DNA of 64,000 bases from Acidobacteriota bacterium (GTDB lineage: Bacteria; Acidobacteriota; Blastocatellia; RBC074). The notes under the pieces were generated by a model. That model had not been told where the DNA came from, ran no database searches, and was given only the letters and a program-made list of their open reading frames with translations. Of the stretch, positions 27,263 to 36,690 are shown one piece after another. Position 1 is the stretch's first letter. Every line of letters begins with the position of its first letter. The position numbers and the translations under genes are program-made. The stretch lies in contig JACPYM010000064.1 of the NCBI GenBank assembly GCA_016196035.1, forward strand, positions 62,001 through 126,000. Reading direction: 5' to 3'.

Positions 27263-27283
27263 CATGCGTGCTTCGCACGCATG
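27263..27283 (-). other. GC-rich hairpin downstream of the DGR-type variable region
   Basis: A perfect 9-bp stem (CATGCGTGC / GCACGCATG) with a GAA loop on the minus strand, i.e. a GCGAAGC-type very stable turn. It lies about 35 nt after the stop codon of the FGE-fold gene. DGR variable regions are followed by a short GC-rich hairpin/cruciform needed for target recognition, so position and form fit. It could instead be a plain terminator, but no T-tract follows. Confidence 0.65.
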
Positions 27284-27317
27284 GTAAAAGCGTAAAAAGG
27301 GTAAAAAGTGCAGAGGG

Positions 27318-30300
27318 TTACTGAGTCCTCGCAGAGACAACGACACGAAAACCGAGGTCGTTGACGATGGCGGGGAGATTGAAGACGCGGAAAGCAGAAC
27401 GGCAGTAGTCCGCATCGTAGCCCCACGAGCCGCCCCGCAGCACCCGGCGACCTGAGTCTCCGCCACTCAACCAAGCTGAGCCATTCACCGGCGCGCCTTC
27501 GTAGTTGTCATGCCACACATCTTGCACCCATTCCCAAACATTGCCGTACATATCGTACAAGCCAAATTGATTGCGTTGCTTCTGCCCGACTGTATGTGTC
27601 TGGTTGCCGGAATTGCTACTGAACCACGCATACTGATCAAGCAGTTTTTCATCATCGCCAAAGCTGTATTCAGTCGTCTTGCCCGCGCGCGCGGCATATT
27701 CCCATTCGGCTTCGGTCGGCAATCGGAATTGCTTGCCGGTCATTTGTGACAGTCGTTGACAAAATTGCTGTGCGTCATTCCACGACACGCGCTCCACCGG
27801 ACGGTCAGCGCCTTTGAAGACGACATTTGGCAAGCTGCCTATCACCGCCTCCCACTGCGCCTGTGTGACCTCGTACTTGCCCATCGCAAAGCCCGCCACG
27901 CGTACCTGATGCGGTGGCTTTTCATCATCTGTGATTTTGTCCGAACCCATCGTGAATTCGCCGCCGGGCAGGGCGACCAAATCCAGCACCACATCAGCGC
28001 CCATCCTGACACGGTAGCCACCCTCGCTGGGCATAAGCTCCCAGAGGCCTTTCCCTTCCATCCCCAGCAACGGCCTGTCAGGGTCTTGCACTTCGCCCGG
28101 TCCGCCCGCCAAAGGGCCAGGGGAACCCGTCGGCGAAACTGTTGGCGTCACCGTTGGTGTCGGTGTCGGCACAGGTGTCGGCGTAGGCGTCAACGACACG
28201 CGCGGGTCAAACGTCGGGCGCGTCACCGGCGGCGCGCCGATGGGCAAGGGATCAGGCAACCGCCACATCGGCTCCGCATAAAACCGCCAGAAACAAAACG
28301 CCGCCAACGCCAGCGCCGCCACGCCCCACGTCAACGGATGCATGCCCAAGGCGCGCTGTCCGTCTTCAAACAACAACCGCTCCCACCAACGCGGCGCTTG
28401 CACGCTGAGCGGTTTGATGTGCCGCCCGGCCAGAAAGCTGAGCAGCACGTAATCGCGCAAACGGCTCTCTGGCGCTTGCCCTTGCAACAACCGGTAAAGC
28501 GCGCGCCGCCGCCGCCAACGCCGCAGCGGTTCGGCCACGGCGTTGAACCAGCGCCGCCACCAGCGCGGCTCAGCGTCTTCATCAGCAGCGGGCCGCGTTG
28601 CCACTTCCAGCGGAATGGCCGCGCCCGGTTTGGTCAACACGTGTTGCAACAGGTCTTCGATCACGCCACGCACGCGCGTGTGTTCCGTCGGCGTGAAGCG
28701 CGCCACCAATTCGCCGCGCAACCAATCGGGCATCGTCCCGTAGCGGAACCACGGCAGCCGCACCAGCCGCAACACCTGTTCGGCCCGTTCGGTGTCTTGC
28801 CCCACCAGGCGCGCGCCCAGATACAGCGTCAATTCCCAGGTCACTTGCGGATAAACCGCGCAGGCCCGCAACCAGAGCCAGCCCGCGTCGCCCAGATACG
28901 TTTCGAGGTGTTGCAACAACTGCGTGATCTCGGCGGGCGGCGGGGCTGACGTTTCCAACCAGCGTTTCAGACGCTCGGCGATAAAGGCGGGCAAGGTTGC
29001 GGCGGCGGCGCGGCGCGCCTCGGTTTGCAGTTCAAGGTTGAGGCCCGTGTTGAGCCAGGCGGTCAACGCCTCGAAACCCGCTTCATCGGCGGGCAACACC
29101 AACAGCTCGTGCGCGCGCAAAGCCTCAGTGCGGTAATCATTGGCAGAGGCCGCGACGGGCGTGAGGATGGCGCGTTCGGGCCAGTGCGCAAACTCTTCCA
29201 ACCAACGCTGGGCCGCGCCCGTGAAGGGATCAAAGAATTCCACGCCAGCGCCGAAGATCAACAAGCGATGCTCAGGGTAACGCGACGCCAATTCATTGAG
29301 CGACACACTCGGCGCAAACGGCGCGGGCCGCAGCGTGGCGCGCGCCTCGCCTTCGAAGGCATAAGGACGGCAAGCGCGCGCGTCGCCCTGGAAGTAATAC
29401 GGCTCGACGCCGATGTCACTGGCCTTCAAGCGTTCGGCCAGCGCCTCGCCCACGCGCGCCCGTTCGTCGTGGGCGCTGGCGCGCTCGATCAACAACAGAT
29501 ATTCGGGCAACGCGCGCCGCCTGCCCCAACTGGGCGTAAACAAACCGCCGCGCCGAATCGTCGCGCGAATCGTCGCGGGCACATCCAGGTCTGTGGCCGC
29601 TACGTGGCGATGGCGGCGCAAATCCACCAACGCGCGGCGCAAGGCGGGCGAATCGAAAAGCCTCACGCCATCCGCTTGCAACTTGAGCTGCCGCAACCTC
29701 GGCGTCCCGCTGGTTTGGAAGCGTTGCGCAATCAGCGTGCGCCAATACCAGCGCCAGAGAAACCAGAGCGCATAAAGCAGCAAGGGGATGAAGGTGGGCC
29801 AGAGGATTTTGTTGACCGGCTCGATGTCGCACGGAGGATTTGGGCACGGCGTCGGCGTTGCATCCGCCAAGTCAAATTTTGGTGCTGGAATGTGCGAATA
29901 GCGTTTCAGCACGATGGTTTGCCGCGTGGGCTGATGCAACAGCACGGGCTGTGAAACCGCCGGTTCGTAACTGTTGTTTGAAGCCAGCGCGCGGTCAGTG
30001 CGCCGCCGCCAAAGCCAATCGAAATTACGCGCGTGATAGGCCAATTCAAATTCGCCTTGCCGATTGGTATAGGCCATCCCATCGGCAAAGATGACATTGG
30101 CAAAGGCGACAGGCGTGCGCGTCTCGCTGTCAAGCACCTTGCCTGGGAGCGTCTGTGTGGTCTTGGCGCTGAGATAAGCAATTACACCGGCCAACAGCAA
30201 CACCGCCAACAGCGCGGCTTTCACCGGCGGACGCTGCCACGCTTGCCGCATCCACGTGCGCAATTCCGCCAACCGCTTGAACGCAGAGCGGCGAGCTTCA

Positions 30301-30611
30301 GGCAGCGGCGTCACGCTTGTTTCGTCAGGCGCTGCCACCTCAACCGCCGCTTGCAGCAAGCGTGGCCGCCGCTGCAACCACGCCTGAAAATGCGCGGCAA
30401 ACTCCTGCTGCTCGCGTTTAGACGAACAGAACAGCGGCCCCAGCAACGTGCGCCACTGTTGCGGGTCGGCGGGCAATTGCTTGGCGGCGGCCAGCCTGTC
30501 CAACAACTCGTGCGCGGTGATGTAGTGCTGCGCGCTGATGGCAAAGCCCGCGCCGCGCAATGTTTCGGCCAGGGCCAGCAGGTCTTCGAGTTGGAGGTTG
30601 GGTGCGGGCAT
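27318..30611 (-). CDS. Large membrane protein with degenerate vWA-like region and C-terminal FGE-sulfatase fold; probable DGR target
   Basis: 1097 residues from ATG 30611 (M-P-A-P-N-L-Q); an ATG 18 codons upstream lies in a palindromic repeat and is doubted. A helical N-terminus (about 1-80, like the front of CoxE/vWA proteins) precedes a transmembrane helix near 132-148. A carboxypeptidase-regulatory-like beta domain (about 154-236) and a second membrane helix (about 270-290) follow. A region resembling a vWA fold without MIDAS (from Y-L-L-L-I-E-R-A-S) comes next, then a third membrane helix and a Thr/Pro linker. The FGE domain (about 876-1097) has L-P-G-G-E-F-T-M-G-S and N-V-W-E-W-V. FGE folds are a classic DGR target scaffold. 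It is the last gene after TIR-iSTAND and MoxR. Domain limits are estimates. Confidence 0.8.
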   Translation of the reverse strand: MPAPNLQLEDLLALAETLRGAGFAISAQHYITAHELLDRLAAAKQLPADPQQWRTLLGPLFCSSKREQQEFAAHFQAWLQRRPRLLQAAVEVAAPDETSVTPLPEARRSAFKRLAELRTWMRQAWQRPPVKAALLAVLLLAGVIAYLSAKTTQTLPGKVLDSETRTPVAFANVIFADGMAYTNRQGEFELAYHARNFDWLWRRRTDRALASNNSYEPAVSQPVLLHQPTRQTIVLKRYSHIPAPKFDLADATPTPCPNPPCDIEPVNKILWPTFIPLLLYALWFLWRWYWRTLIAQRFQTSGTPRLRQLKLQADGVRLFDSPALRRALVDLRRHRHVAATDLDVPATIRATIRRGGLFTPSWGRRRALPEYLLLIERASAHDERARVGEALAERLKASDIGVEPYYFQGDARACRPYAFEGEARATLRPAPFAPSVSLNELASRYPEHRLLIFGAGVEFFDPFTGAAQRWLEEFAHWPERAILTPVAASANDYRTEALRAHELLVLPADEAGFEALTAWLNTGLNLELQTEARRAAAATLPAFIAERLKRWLETSAPPPAEITQLLQHLETYLGDAGWLWLRACAVYPQVTWELTLYLGARLVGQDTERAEQVLRLVRLPWFRYGTMPDWLRGELVARFTPTEHTRVRGVIEDLLQHVLTKPGAAIPLEVATRPAADEDAEPRWWRRWFNAVAEPLRRWRRRRALYRLLQGQAPESRLRDYVLLSFLAGRHIKPLSVQAPRWWERLLFEDGQRALGMHPLTWGVAALALAAFCFWRFYAEPMWRLPDPLPIGAPPVTRPTFDPRVSLTPTPTPVPTPTPTVTPTVSPTGSPGPLAGGPGEVQDPDRPLLGMEGKGLWELMPSEGGYRVRMGADVVLDLVALPGGEFTMGSDKITDDEKPPHQVRVAGFAMGKYEVTQAQWEAVIGSLPNVVFKGADRPVERVSWNDAQQFCQRLSQMTGKQFRLPTEAEWEYAARAGKTTEYSFGDDEKLLDQYAWFSSNSGNQTHTVGQKQRNQFGLYDMYGNVWEWVQDVWHDNYEGAPVNGSAWLSGGDSGRRVLRGGSWGYDADYCRSAFRVFNLPAIVNDLGFRVVVSARTQ
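27348..27434 (-). other. Putative DGR variable region (VR)
   Basis: The last coding segment reads G-G-S-W-G-Y-D-A-D-Y-C-R-S-A-F-R-V-F-N, then L-P-A-I-V-N-D-L-G-F. In DGR-diversified FGE proteins the template often has AAY codons at the positions after G-S-W, after S-A, and between R and G-F. Here those codons are GGC TAC GAT / GAC TAC / TTC / GTC TTC AAT CTC / ATC GTC AAC GAC: all end in C or T, as adenine-only mutagenesis of AAY would leave. The framework codons between them are typical. No template repeat is in the window, so this is inference. Confidence 0.65.
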
Positions 30612-30642
30612 AAACAATGCGAATTTGCCGACGAGTTCCCCA

Positions 30643-30820
30643 AGCCCTGAAAGGGCATAATTCAATAGCCGTGGGCAACGCCCACGGCGTGAGCAGCGGC
30701 CATTCCCGGCCCTGACAGGGCCGCATTTGAAAGCAGATTCGACCCCTTCAGGGTCGTGAACTCCTACGCGCCGTTCCGTGGGCGTGGCCCACGGCTATTG
30801 AATTACGCCCTTTCAGGGTT
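30643..30820. repeat. 178-bp inverted repeat with nested hairpins upstream of the FGE-fold gene
   Basis: Arms 30643-30687 and 30776-30820 pair over about 45 bp with a few mismatches (words CCTGAAAGGGC, TTCAATAGCCGTGGGC). Inside are further stems, for example CGGCCCTGACAGGGCCG at 30708-30724. It separates the MoxR gene from the FGE-fold gene and overlaps the doubtful upstream start of the latter. Nothing else is seen in the 269-bp gap. Confidence 0.8.
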
Positions 30821-30880
30821 GTTAATCCAACCTGACGAATTCGCCAACAGCATCTTCCAACTGCGTTCTCAGGAACGACA

Positions 30881-31849
30881 TCACCATTCTTTGGCGATGC
30901 GGTGCGCGGCTTCCTGATCCTCTTTGATCTTGATGAGCGCGCTCAGACTTCGCTGCAACAACTTGCGTTGCGCGCGCAGCGGCTGCTCGAAATCCGCGCC
31001 CATTTCGCGCAGCGCGGTCAGCCAATCAATCAACTCGGCGGTCGCGGGCCGCTTACGCAAACCGCTGTCGCGCAAGTGTTCAAACAACGCCAGCGCCTCG
31101 GTCAACATGGGCGGCAGCCCGTTGGCGTAACTGGCGACACGGCTGGTCACGATCTGCACCAGCCGTGTGTCCTTGGGAAATTCGATGTCGTAATAGATGC
31201 AGCGGCGCAGGAAGGCTTCGGGCAGATGCTTTTCGGAATTGCTGGTCAGCACCAGGATCGGGCGCAGTTGCGGATTGGCTTCGATCCGGTCGTTGTTGAG
31301 TTCGGGCACGCGGAAGTAATGATGCTCGACCTCGTTGAGCAGATCATTCGGGAAATCGCGCGGCGCTTTGTCTATCTCGTCAATCAGCACGACCGCACGT
31401 TGCGCGCCCGTGTGCTCAAAGCCCGGCGTGCGCCAGCGCTCTGCGATGCTTGCGCGCGAACGCAGAATGGCTTCGCCCAATGCGTTCCAACGCAGGTAGC
31501 TGAGCACAGCGGCGCTCGCCCCGGTGTCTTTGGCGCGAAAGTGGCCGACCGCGTCGTAGCTGTAAAACAAATCGCGCGCCGTGCTGTTGGACTTGGTCTC
31601 GAATTTGAGCGGCACGCCCAGCCCCAACGTGTGCGCCAGATGTCGCGCCAATTCGGTCTTGCCGGTGCCCGGTTCGCCCGTCAGCAAAAGCGGCTGGCTC
31701 AGCAGCAGCGCGACATTCACGGCATCCACCAGACCGTCATCGGGCAGATAGCCCGCCGGATCGGTTTGGCGGGCGCGGCTGAATTCGGGCAAGGCCACCG
31801 TGCCGTCAGTCTCGCGGTGTGTGGGATTCGGGTAAAAAGGATAGGGCAT
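30881..31849 (-). CDS. MoxR-family AAA+ ATPase
   Basis: 322 residues from ATG 31849 (M-P-Y-P-F-Y), with AGGAG 6-7 nt upstream; the longer frame runs into palindrome copy D. Walker A G-E-P-G-T-G-K-T is at 58-65, Walker B V-V-L-I-D-E-I-D-K-A-P is mid-protein, sensor 1 is in L-T-S-N-S-E-K, and the arginine-finger region is F-L-R-R-C. MoxR ATPases remodel or activate partner proteins, usually with a vWA protein. Here the neighbours are a TIR-iSTAND-like protein upstream and a membrane protein with a vWA-like region downstream. This matches the published class of NTP-dependent MoxR/vWA/TIR conflict systems. Cytoplasmic. Confidence 0.9.
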   Translation of the reverse strand: MPYPFYPNPTHRETDGTVALPEFSRARQTDPAGYLPDDGLVDAVNVALLLSQPLLLTGEPGTGKTELARHLAHTLGLGVPLKFETKSNSTARDLFYSYDAVGHFRAKDTGASAAVLSYLRWNALGEAILRSRASIAERWRTPGFEHTGAQRAVVLIDEIDKAPRDFPNDLLNEVEHHYFRVPELNNDRIEANPQLRPILVLTSNSEKHLPEAFLRRCIYYDIEFPKDTRLVQIVTSRVASYANGLPPMLTEALALFEHLRDSGLRKRPATAELIDWLTALREMGADFEQPLRAQRKLLQRSLSALIKIKEDQEAAHRIAKEW

Positions 31850-31872
31850 GGTGAACTCCTCAAATAAAGATT

Positions 31873-32010
31873 TAGAGCCGTTTGCAATGGCGTTTACGAG
31901 AGTCAGTTGACGCCGGGACAGTACCGCGCGCGTGAGCAAGCGGCGCGTCAAGCTACCCGCATTGGCTGAATTGCCAAGGTGCCGCTTGCTCACGCGCGCG
32001 GTACTGTCCC
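31873..32010. repeat. RAYT-family palindrome, copy D (left outer end only)
   Basis: Starts with TAGAGCCGTTTGCAATGGCG (from 31873), the outer end shared with copies A and E. Then come inner arms 31915-31943 and 31982-32010, which are perfect complements. The right outer end is missing: the element stops 7 bp from the TIR gene stop codon. It occupies almost the whole gap between the TIR and MoxR genes, so it is transcribed within the operon. Confidence 0.85.
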
Positions 32011-32017
32011 ACAAAGA

Positions 32018-33418
32018 TCAGGAAGACCGCTGTTCCAACAGGGCTTCGAGTTTCATTTCAAAGGCGCGCATGGAAATTTGCTCGGCCTCGCTAAACAAAT
32101 CGTCAATCCACTGTTTGCTAATGCGGAAACGCTCGCCGATTTGATGAATGCGGTACCAGGCTCTGACATCGTCTTGCGTCAACGCGGGCAATTCGGGCAA
32201 GGCCACGCCGCAACATTGCGGGTAAGCTGAAAAATCCTGCTCAAGTTCCCGCAACAAGACTTGCAACTGCTGCTCCCAGGCCTGCCGCTGTTTGAGTTTG
32301 AAGTCGAACCAGCGTGGCTGCGGCTGCTCTTCAAAGCGGAAGCAGAGGCAGAGCAGCACGACGCGATTGAGCGGCAAGTCTTCCCACGCCGCGCAAAATT
32401 GCAAAAACGCAGGCAACAAGTCAGCGCCGGGCTGTTTGAATAGCTTGGTCGAAAGGTCGAGCGTGACGATCAGCGGGTCTTCGCTCTGTTTCAACAATTC
32501 ATAAACCGCCTGCTGCGGCTCCTGGTCGGCGTCACTGACTTCCAAGGCGACGGCCAGCTCCCACCAAAATCCGGCGGGGCTTTCAAACGCCGTGTGTGCC
32601 GCGCGCAACGGAATCTCGCGTGGCCCGGCGGCCTTGCTCGTGCGGGTCAACAACTTTTTCAACGGGCCTTTGTACATGCGTTCTAAAAACTCGACGTGGC
32701 TCTCGAATCTGTGGCCGTGCAACAGGCAAACGACCGGACGGCGCGACTGGCTTTGGCGATGTTGTTTGAGCGCTTGCACAAGAGCCGCTTCCTGTTTGCC
32801 GCGGTCGCACAGATGCGGCAGCAACGCGGGCAACGCGGTGACGACGGTTTGGGCGGCGGACGGTTCGGTTTGGGCGGCGGACGGTTCGGTTTGGGCGGAT
32901 GGAGTGGTCTGCGTGGCGGCTTCAGGCGCAGCGGCAGGCGCGCTCGCAGGCGGCTGTTGTTTGGCTTGCAACTGTTCGATAGCGCGGCGCATGCCTTCTT
33001 CCACGTCCAACCAGGCTTCATCGCGATTGGCCCAACTGGTGACGGGTTTGGCGTCTTTGGGCAGCGCCTGTAATTTGCCGAAGGGCGCACTTTGCCAGCG
33101 GCAGGGACGCAGGATGATGGGAATCACCAGCGCCGGGTCAGCCTGGCTGGCGTGCCGTTCGAGCGCGCGCTTCATTTCGATGTCGTAACAGTAGTCCGAC
33201 GCGATGAAATCTGAACTGACGAGTAACAGGATGATCCGCGCGCTTTCCAGGTGCTCGTCAATCGCGTTCTTCCATTCTTCGCCCGCGCCGATTTGGCGGT
33301 CGTGCCAGGGTTCAATCACGCCTGCGCGCACGAGAATTTTCAGGTGCCGGTCGAGTTCGTTGCGCAGCGTTTCATCCAGATGCGCGTATGAGTAAAAGAC
33401 TTTGATGGGGGATGCCAT
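32018..33418 (-). CDS. TIR-domain protein with C-terminal iSTAND-like domain
   Basis: 466 residues from ATG 33418 (M-A-S-P-I-K-V-F-Y-S-Y), preceded by GAGG. The TIR domain (about 1-150) shows F-Y-S-Y-A-H-L-D, W-H-D-R-Q-I-G-A-G-E and S-D-Y-C-Y-D-I-E-M, with Glu81 in the position of the NAD-cleaving glutamate. A linker has repeats of E-P-S-A-A-Q-T. The C-terminal half (about 210-400) begins L-C-D-R-G-K-Q-E and has V-V-C-L-L-H-G-H, the look of the inactive STAND (iSTAND) domain described in bacterial conflict systems. The likely role is an NADase effector, triggered with MoxR and the FGE-fold protein encoded next. iSTAND assignment is less certain than TIR. Confidence 0.88.
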   Translation of the reverse strand: MASPIKVFYSYAHLDETLRNELDRHLKILVRAGVIEPWHDRQIGAGEEWKNAIDEHLESARIILLLVSSDFIASDYCYDIEMKRALERHASQADPALVIPIILRPCRWQSAPFGKLQALPKDAKPVTSWANRDEAWLDVEEGMRRAIEQLQAKQQPPASAPAAAPEAATQTTPSAQTEPSAAQTEPSAAQTVVTALPALLPHLCDRGKQEAALVQALKQHRQSQSRRPVVCLLHGHRFESHVEFLERMYKGPLKKLLTRTSKAAGPREIPLRAAHTAFESPAGFWWELAVALEVSDADQEPQQAVYELLKQSEDPLIVTLDLSTKLFKQPGADLLPAFLQFCAAWEDLPLNRVVLLCLCFRFEEQPQPRWFDFKLKQRQAWEQQLQVLLRELEQDFSAYPQCCGVALPELPALTQDDVRAWYRIHQIGERFRISKQWIDDLFSEAEQISMRAFEMKLEALLEQRSS

Positions 33419-34038
33419 ACACACCTCGTTGCAACCAATGTTCGCCCACTGCCTGAGCACTGCTTGTTTGAAGGACGGCCTGTGAATTGAGCCGAATATA
33501 CTGGGGCGCGCTGAACCTGCTGAAAACGGGCGCAGGTATAGCACTGCGGGGCGCGGCTTGGCAATGTGCGCGGCAACGGGGCACAGCCGTTTTGCAAAGT
33601 CAGCGGGCGCGCCGACCGAGCGGCATAAGACTGAATCCCGATTCCTGACTCCTGATTTCGTAAAAATCAGGAGTCAGGAATCGGGATTCGGGATTCGGGA
33701 TTCAGTGTCGCGTGTTGTTTGCCAAACAATTCACCTGCGTAAAAACCTGCCAGGCGGTAAGGCAGAACAGGTGTTGCCATTTTTCGTTTGACCACGGCAC
33801 CGTTTTCATAGACGGCTAATGTCTGGTCGCGCCTCCGGGGCAAAAACGCAAAAGTTTGGGCAACGACAAGGCCAGCAACGGCGTCGCTTTCATTCTTACC
33901 CCGAAGGCCTATAATGCGGCGCGTTCGTTGCCCAAACCAATCTGCATTCAGCAGACAGACGGAAGCCCGGCGGCTTCTGTTTCTTGCAACACCGAGCATC
34001 GCCACCGCCGCATCCGTTTCAATTCAAGGAGGTCAAGC
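33419..34038. other. Divergent intergenic region between the TIR operon and the endolysin-like gene
   Basis: 620 bp. It should hold the operon promoter on the minus strand. The hairpin at 33631-33704 is the only structure seen. In-frame extension of the plus-strand muramidase ORF to 33856 has no family similarity and is rejected. AAGGAGGTC at 34027-34035 marks the downstream start. Confidence 0.5.
33631..33704. repeat. Long hairpin with extra tandem arm units
   Basis: Left arm 33631-33658 (CTGAATCCCGATTCCTGACT...) pairs with 33663-33690, leaving a 4-nt turn. The right side then carries additional GGGATTC units to 33704. The imbalance suggests 7-bp slippage on one arm. Confidence 0.8.
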
Positions 34039-34827
34039 ATGACACTAGAGTTTCAAGGAACCGCAATGCCGCTCGACATCAATGGCATTGAAGAAGCAAC
34101 GCAACTGTTACAGGTCGGCGTCCCCGAGTTGGTCGCTGTCGGCACGGTCGAGACGCGCGGGTTCGGGTATCTGCCCGACCGCCGGCCGCTCATTTTATTC
34201 GAGCGCCATATTTTCAGCCGCGAGACCAGCCATCGGTTCGACGGCGTGGATTCCAACATCAGCAATCGGCAGCCCGGCGGCTACGGCCCTGGCGGCGCGC
34301 AGCAATATGACCGGCTGCTGCGTGCGGTGGCGTTGGATCGCGAGGCAGCCTTGCGCAGCGCGTCCTGGGGCTTGGGGCAGGTGATGGGGTTCAATGCCCA
34401 GGCCGCCGGGTATGCCGATACCGAAACGATGGTGGTGGAAATGATGGAAAGCGAGAATGCTCAATTGCTGGCGATGGCCCATTTCATCAACAGCCAGCCT
34501 AAAGCCGCCGCTGCGTTGCGCGCCCACGATTGGGCCGGGTTTGCGCGCGTCTACAACGGAGCGGATTTCGCCATCAACAAATACGACAAAAAATTGGCGG
34601 CAGCCTTTCAAGCCTTTCAGGCGGGCACCCTGCCCGATTTGAACGTGCGCACCGCGCAAGCCTTTCTGACCTATCTGGGCTTTTCGCCCGGAACCGTGGA
34701 TGGCTTGACGGGCCGGTTGACGCGCTCAGCGTTGAATGAATTTCGAGAGCAAAACGGGCTACCCATTGCTGCCGAGGTTACTGAAGAAGATTTGGCGGCA
34801 CTTCAGCAAGCGGCGATTGTTGGCTAG
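34039..34827 (+). CDS. N-acetylmuramidase (endolysin type) with C-terminal peptidoglycan-binding domain
   Basis: 262 residues from ATG 34039, preceded by AAGGAGGTC. The catalytic domain (DUF3380/muramidase, about 15-195) has the family motif I-L-F-E-R-H-I-F with Glu55 as the likely acid, and A-S-W-G-L-G-Q-V-M-G. The C-terminus (about 200-262) is a peptidoglycan_binding_1 domain with L-G-F-S-P-G-T-V-D-G-L-T-G. The family hydrolyses the glycan strands of murein and is typical of phage endolysins, but it is also found as lone chromosomal genes. No signal peptide and no holin or other phage gene are nearby, so export route and role are open. Confidence 0.88.
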   Translation: MTLEFQGTAMPLDINGIEEATQLLQVGVPELVAVGTVETRGFGYLPDRRPLILFERHIFSRETSHRFDGVDSNISNRQPGGYGPGGAQQYDRLLRAVALDREAALRSASWGLGQVMGFNAQAAGYADTETMVVEMMESENAQLLAMAHFINSQPKAAAALRAHDWAGFARVYNGADFAINKYDKKLAAAFQAFQAGTLPDLNVRTAQAFLTYLGFSPGTVDGLTGRLTRSALNEFREQNGLPIAAEVTEEDLAALQQAAIVG

Positions 34828-34888
34828 AGTGTGAGACAGGGGAGGAAGGTAAAGACAAAGGTAGTGGGTCAATGGGGAGAGAACCAAG

Positions 34889-34981
34889 CCGCAGATCAAC
34901 GCCGATCCACGCAGACCAACGCCGATCAATGGAATGGCTAACAGGTTTGATCCGCGTTTTTCTGCGGCCATCTGCGGCCAG
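34889..34981. repeat. Imperfect inverted repeat (GCCGCAGATCAACGC family)
   Basis: The left part (from 34889: GCCGCAGATCAACGCCGATC) and the right part (GATCCGCGTTTTTCTGCGGC, to about 34968, and CATCTGCGGCC) pair imperfectly. It lies in the convergent gap between the muramidase gene and guaB, where it may act as a two-way terminator. Nothing else is seen in 34828-35054. Confidence 0.6.
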
Positions 34982-35054
34982 ACCTCCCCGCTTTGAGCCA
35001 CTACCAAGATAAAAAGGCAGGTCGTGTCTCCCCCTCCCTCCGTCCCCCAGTCGC

Positions 35055-36539
<1,485 letters not shown>

Positions 36540-36556
36540 CTAGGAAGGTTTGAGAA

Positions 36557-36588
36557 ACAAAAACCGCGCAGCCAGAGGGCTGCGCGGT
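36557..36588 (-). terminator. Rho-independent terminator of the RodZ-like gene
   Basis: On the minus strand an 11-bp perfect GC-rich stem (ACCGCGCAGCC, loop CTCT, GGCTGCGCGGT) is followed directly by TTTTTGTTTC. The stem spans 36563-36588 and the T-run continues to 36557. This is the best intrinsic terminator in the window. Confidence 0.88.
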
Positions 36589-36690
36589 GCGGAATCGTTT
36601 CGAGTTTAGGGAACTTGGTCAGGGCGCGCGCATTGGTCAGGCCATTTGCGAACGGGTTTCGGCCTGCGCTGCGCTGCCGGGCTTTTCGCT

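Noticed and set aside
27140-27466. 108-codon minus-strand ORF across the variable region, hairpin and avd fragment
   Set aside because: It is out of frame with both the FGE-fold gene and the avd-like peptide; the other frames carry the recognisable motifs.
30612-30665. 18-codon N-terminal extension of the FGE-fold gene
   Set aside because: The extension is partly encoded by the 30643-30820 inverted repeat and has no ribosome-binding site; kept only as a doubtful alternative.
33856-34038. 61-codon N-terminal extension of the muramidase
   Set aside because: No similarity, and a strong AAGGAGGTC site precedes ATG 34039.
34039-34827. Endolysin-like gene as evidence of a prophage
   Set aside because: No holin, capsid, terminase or integrase lies near it; lone chromosomal muramidases of this family are common.
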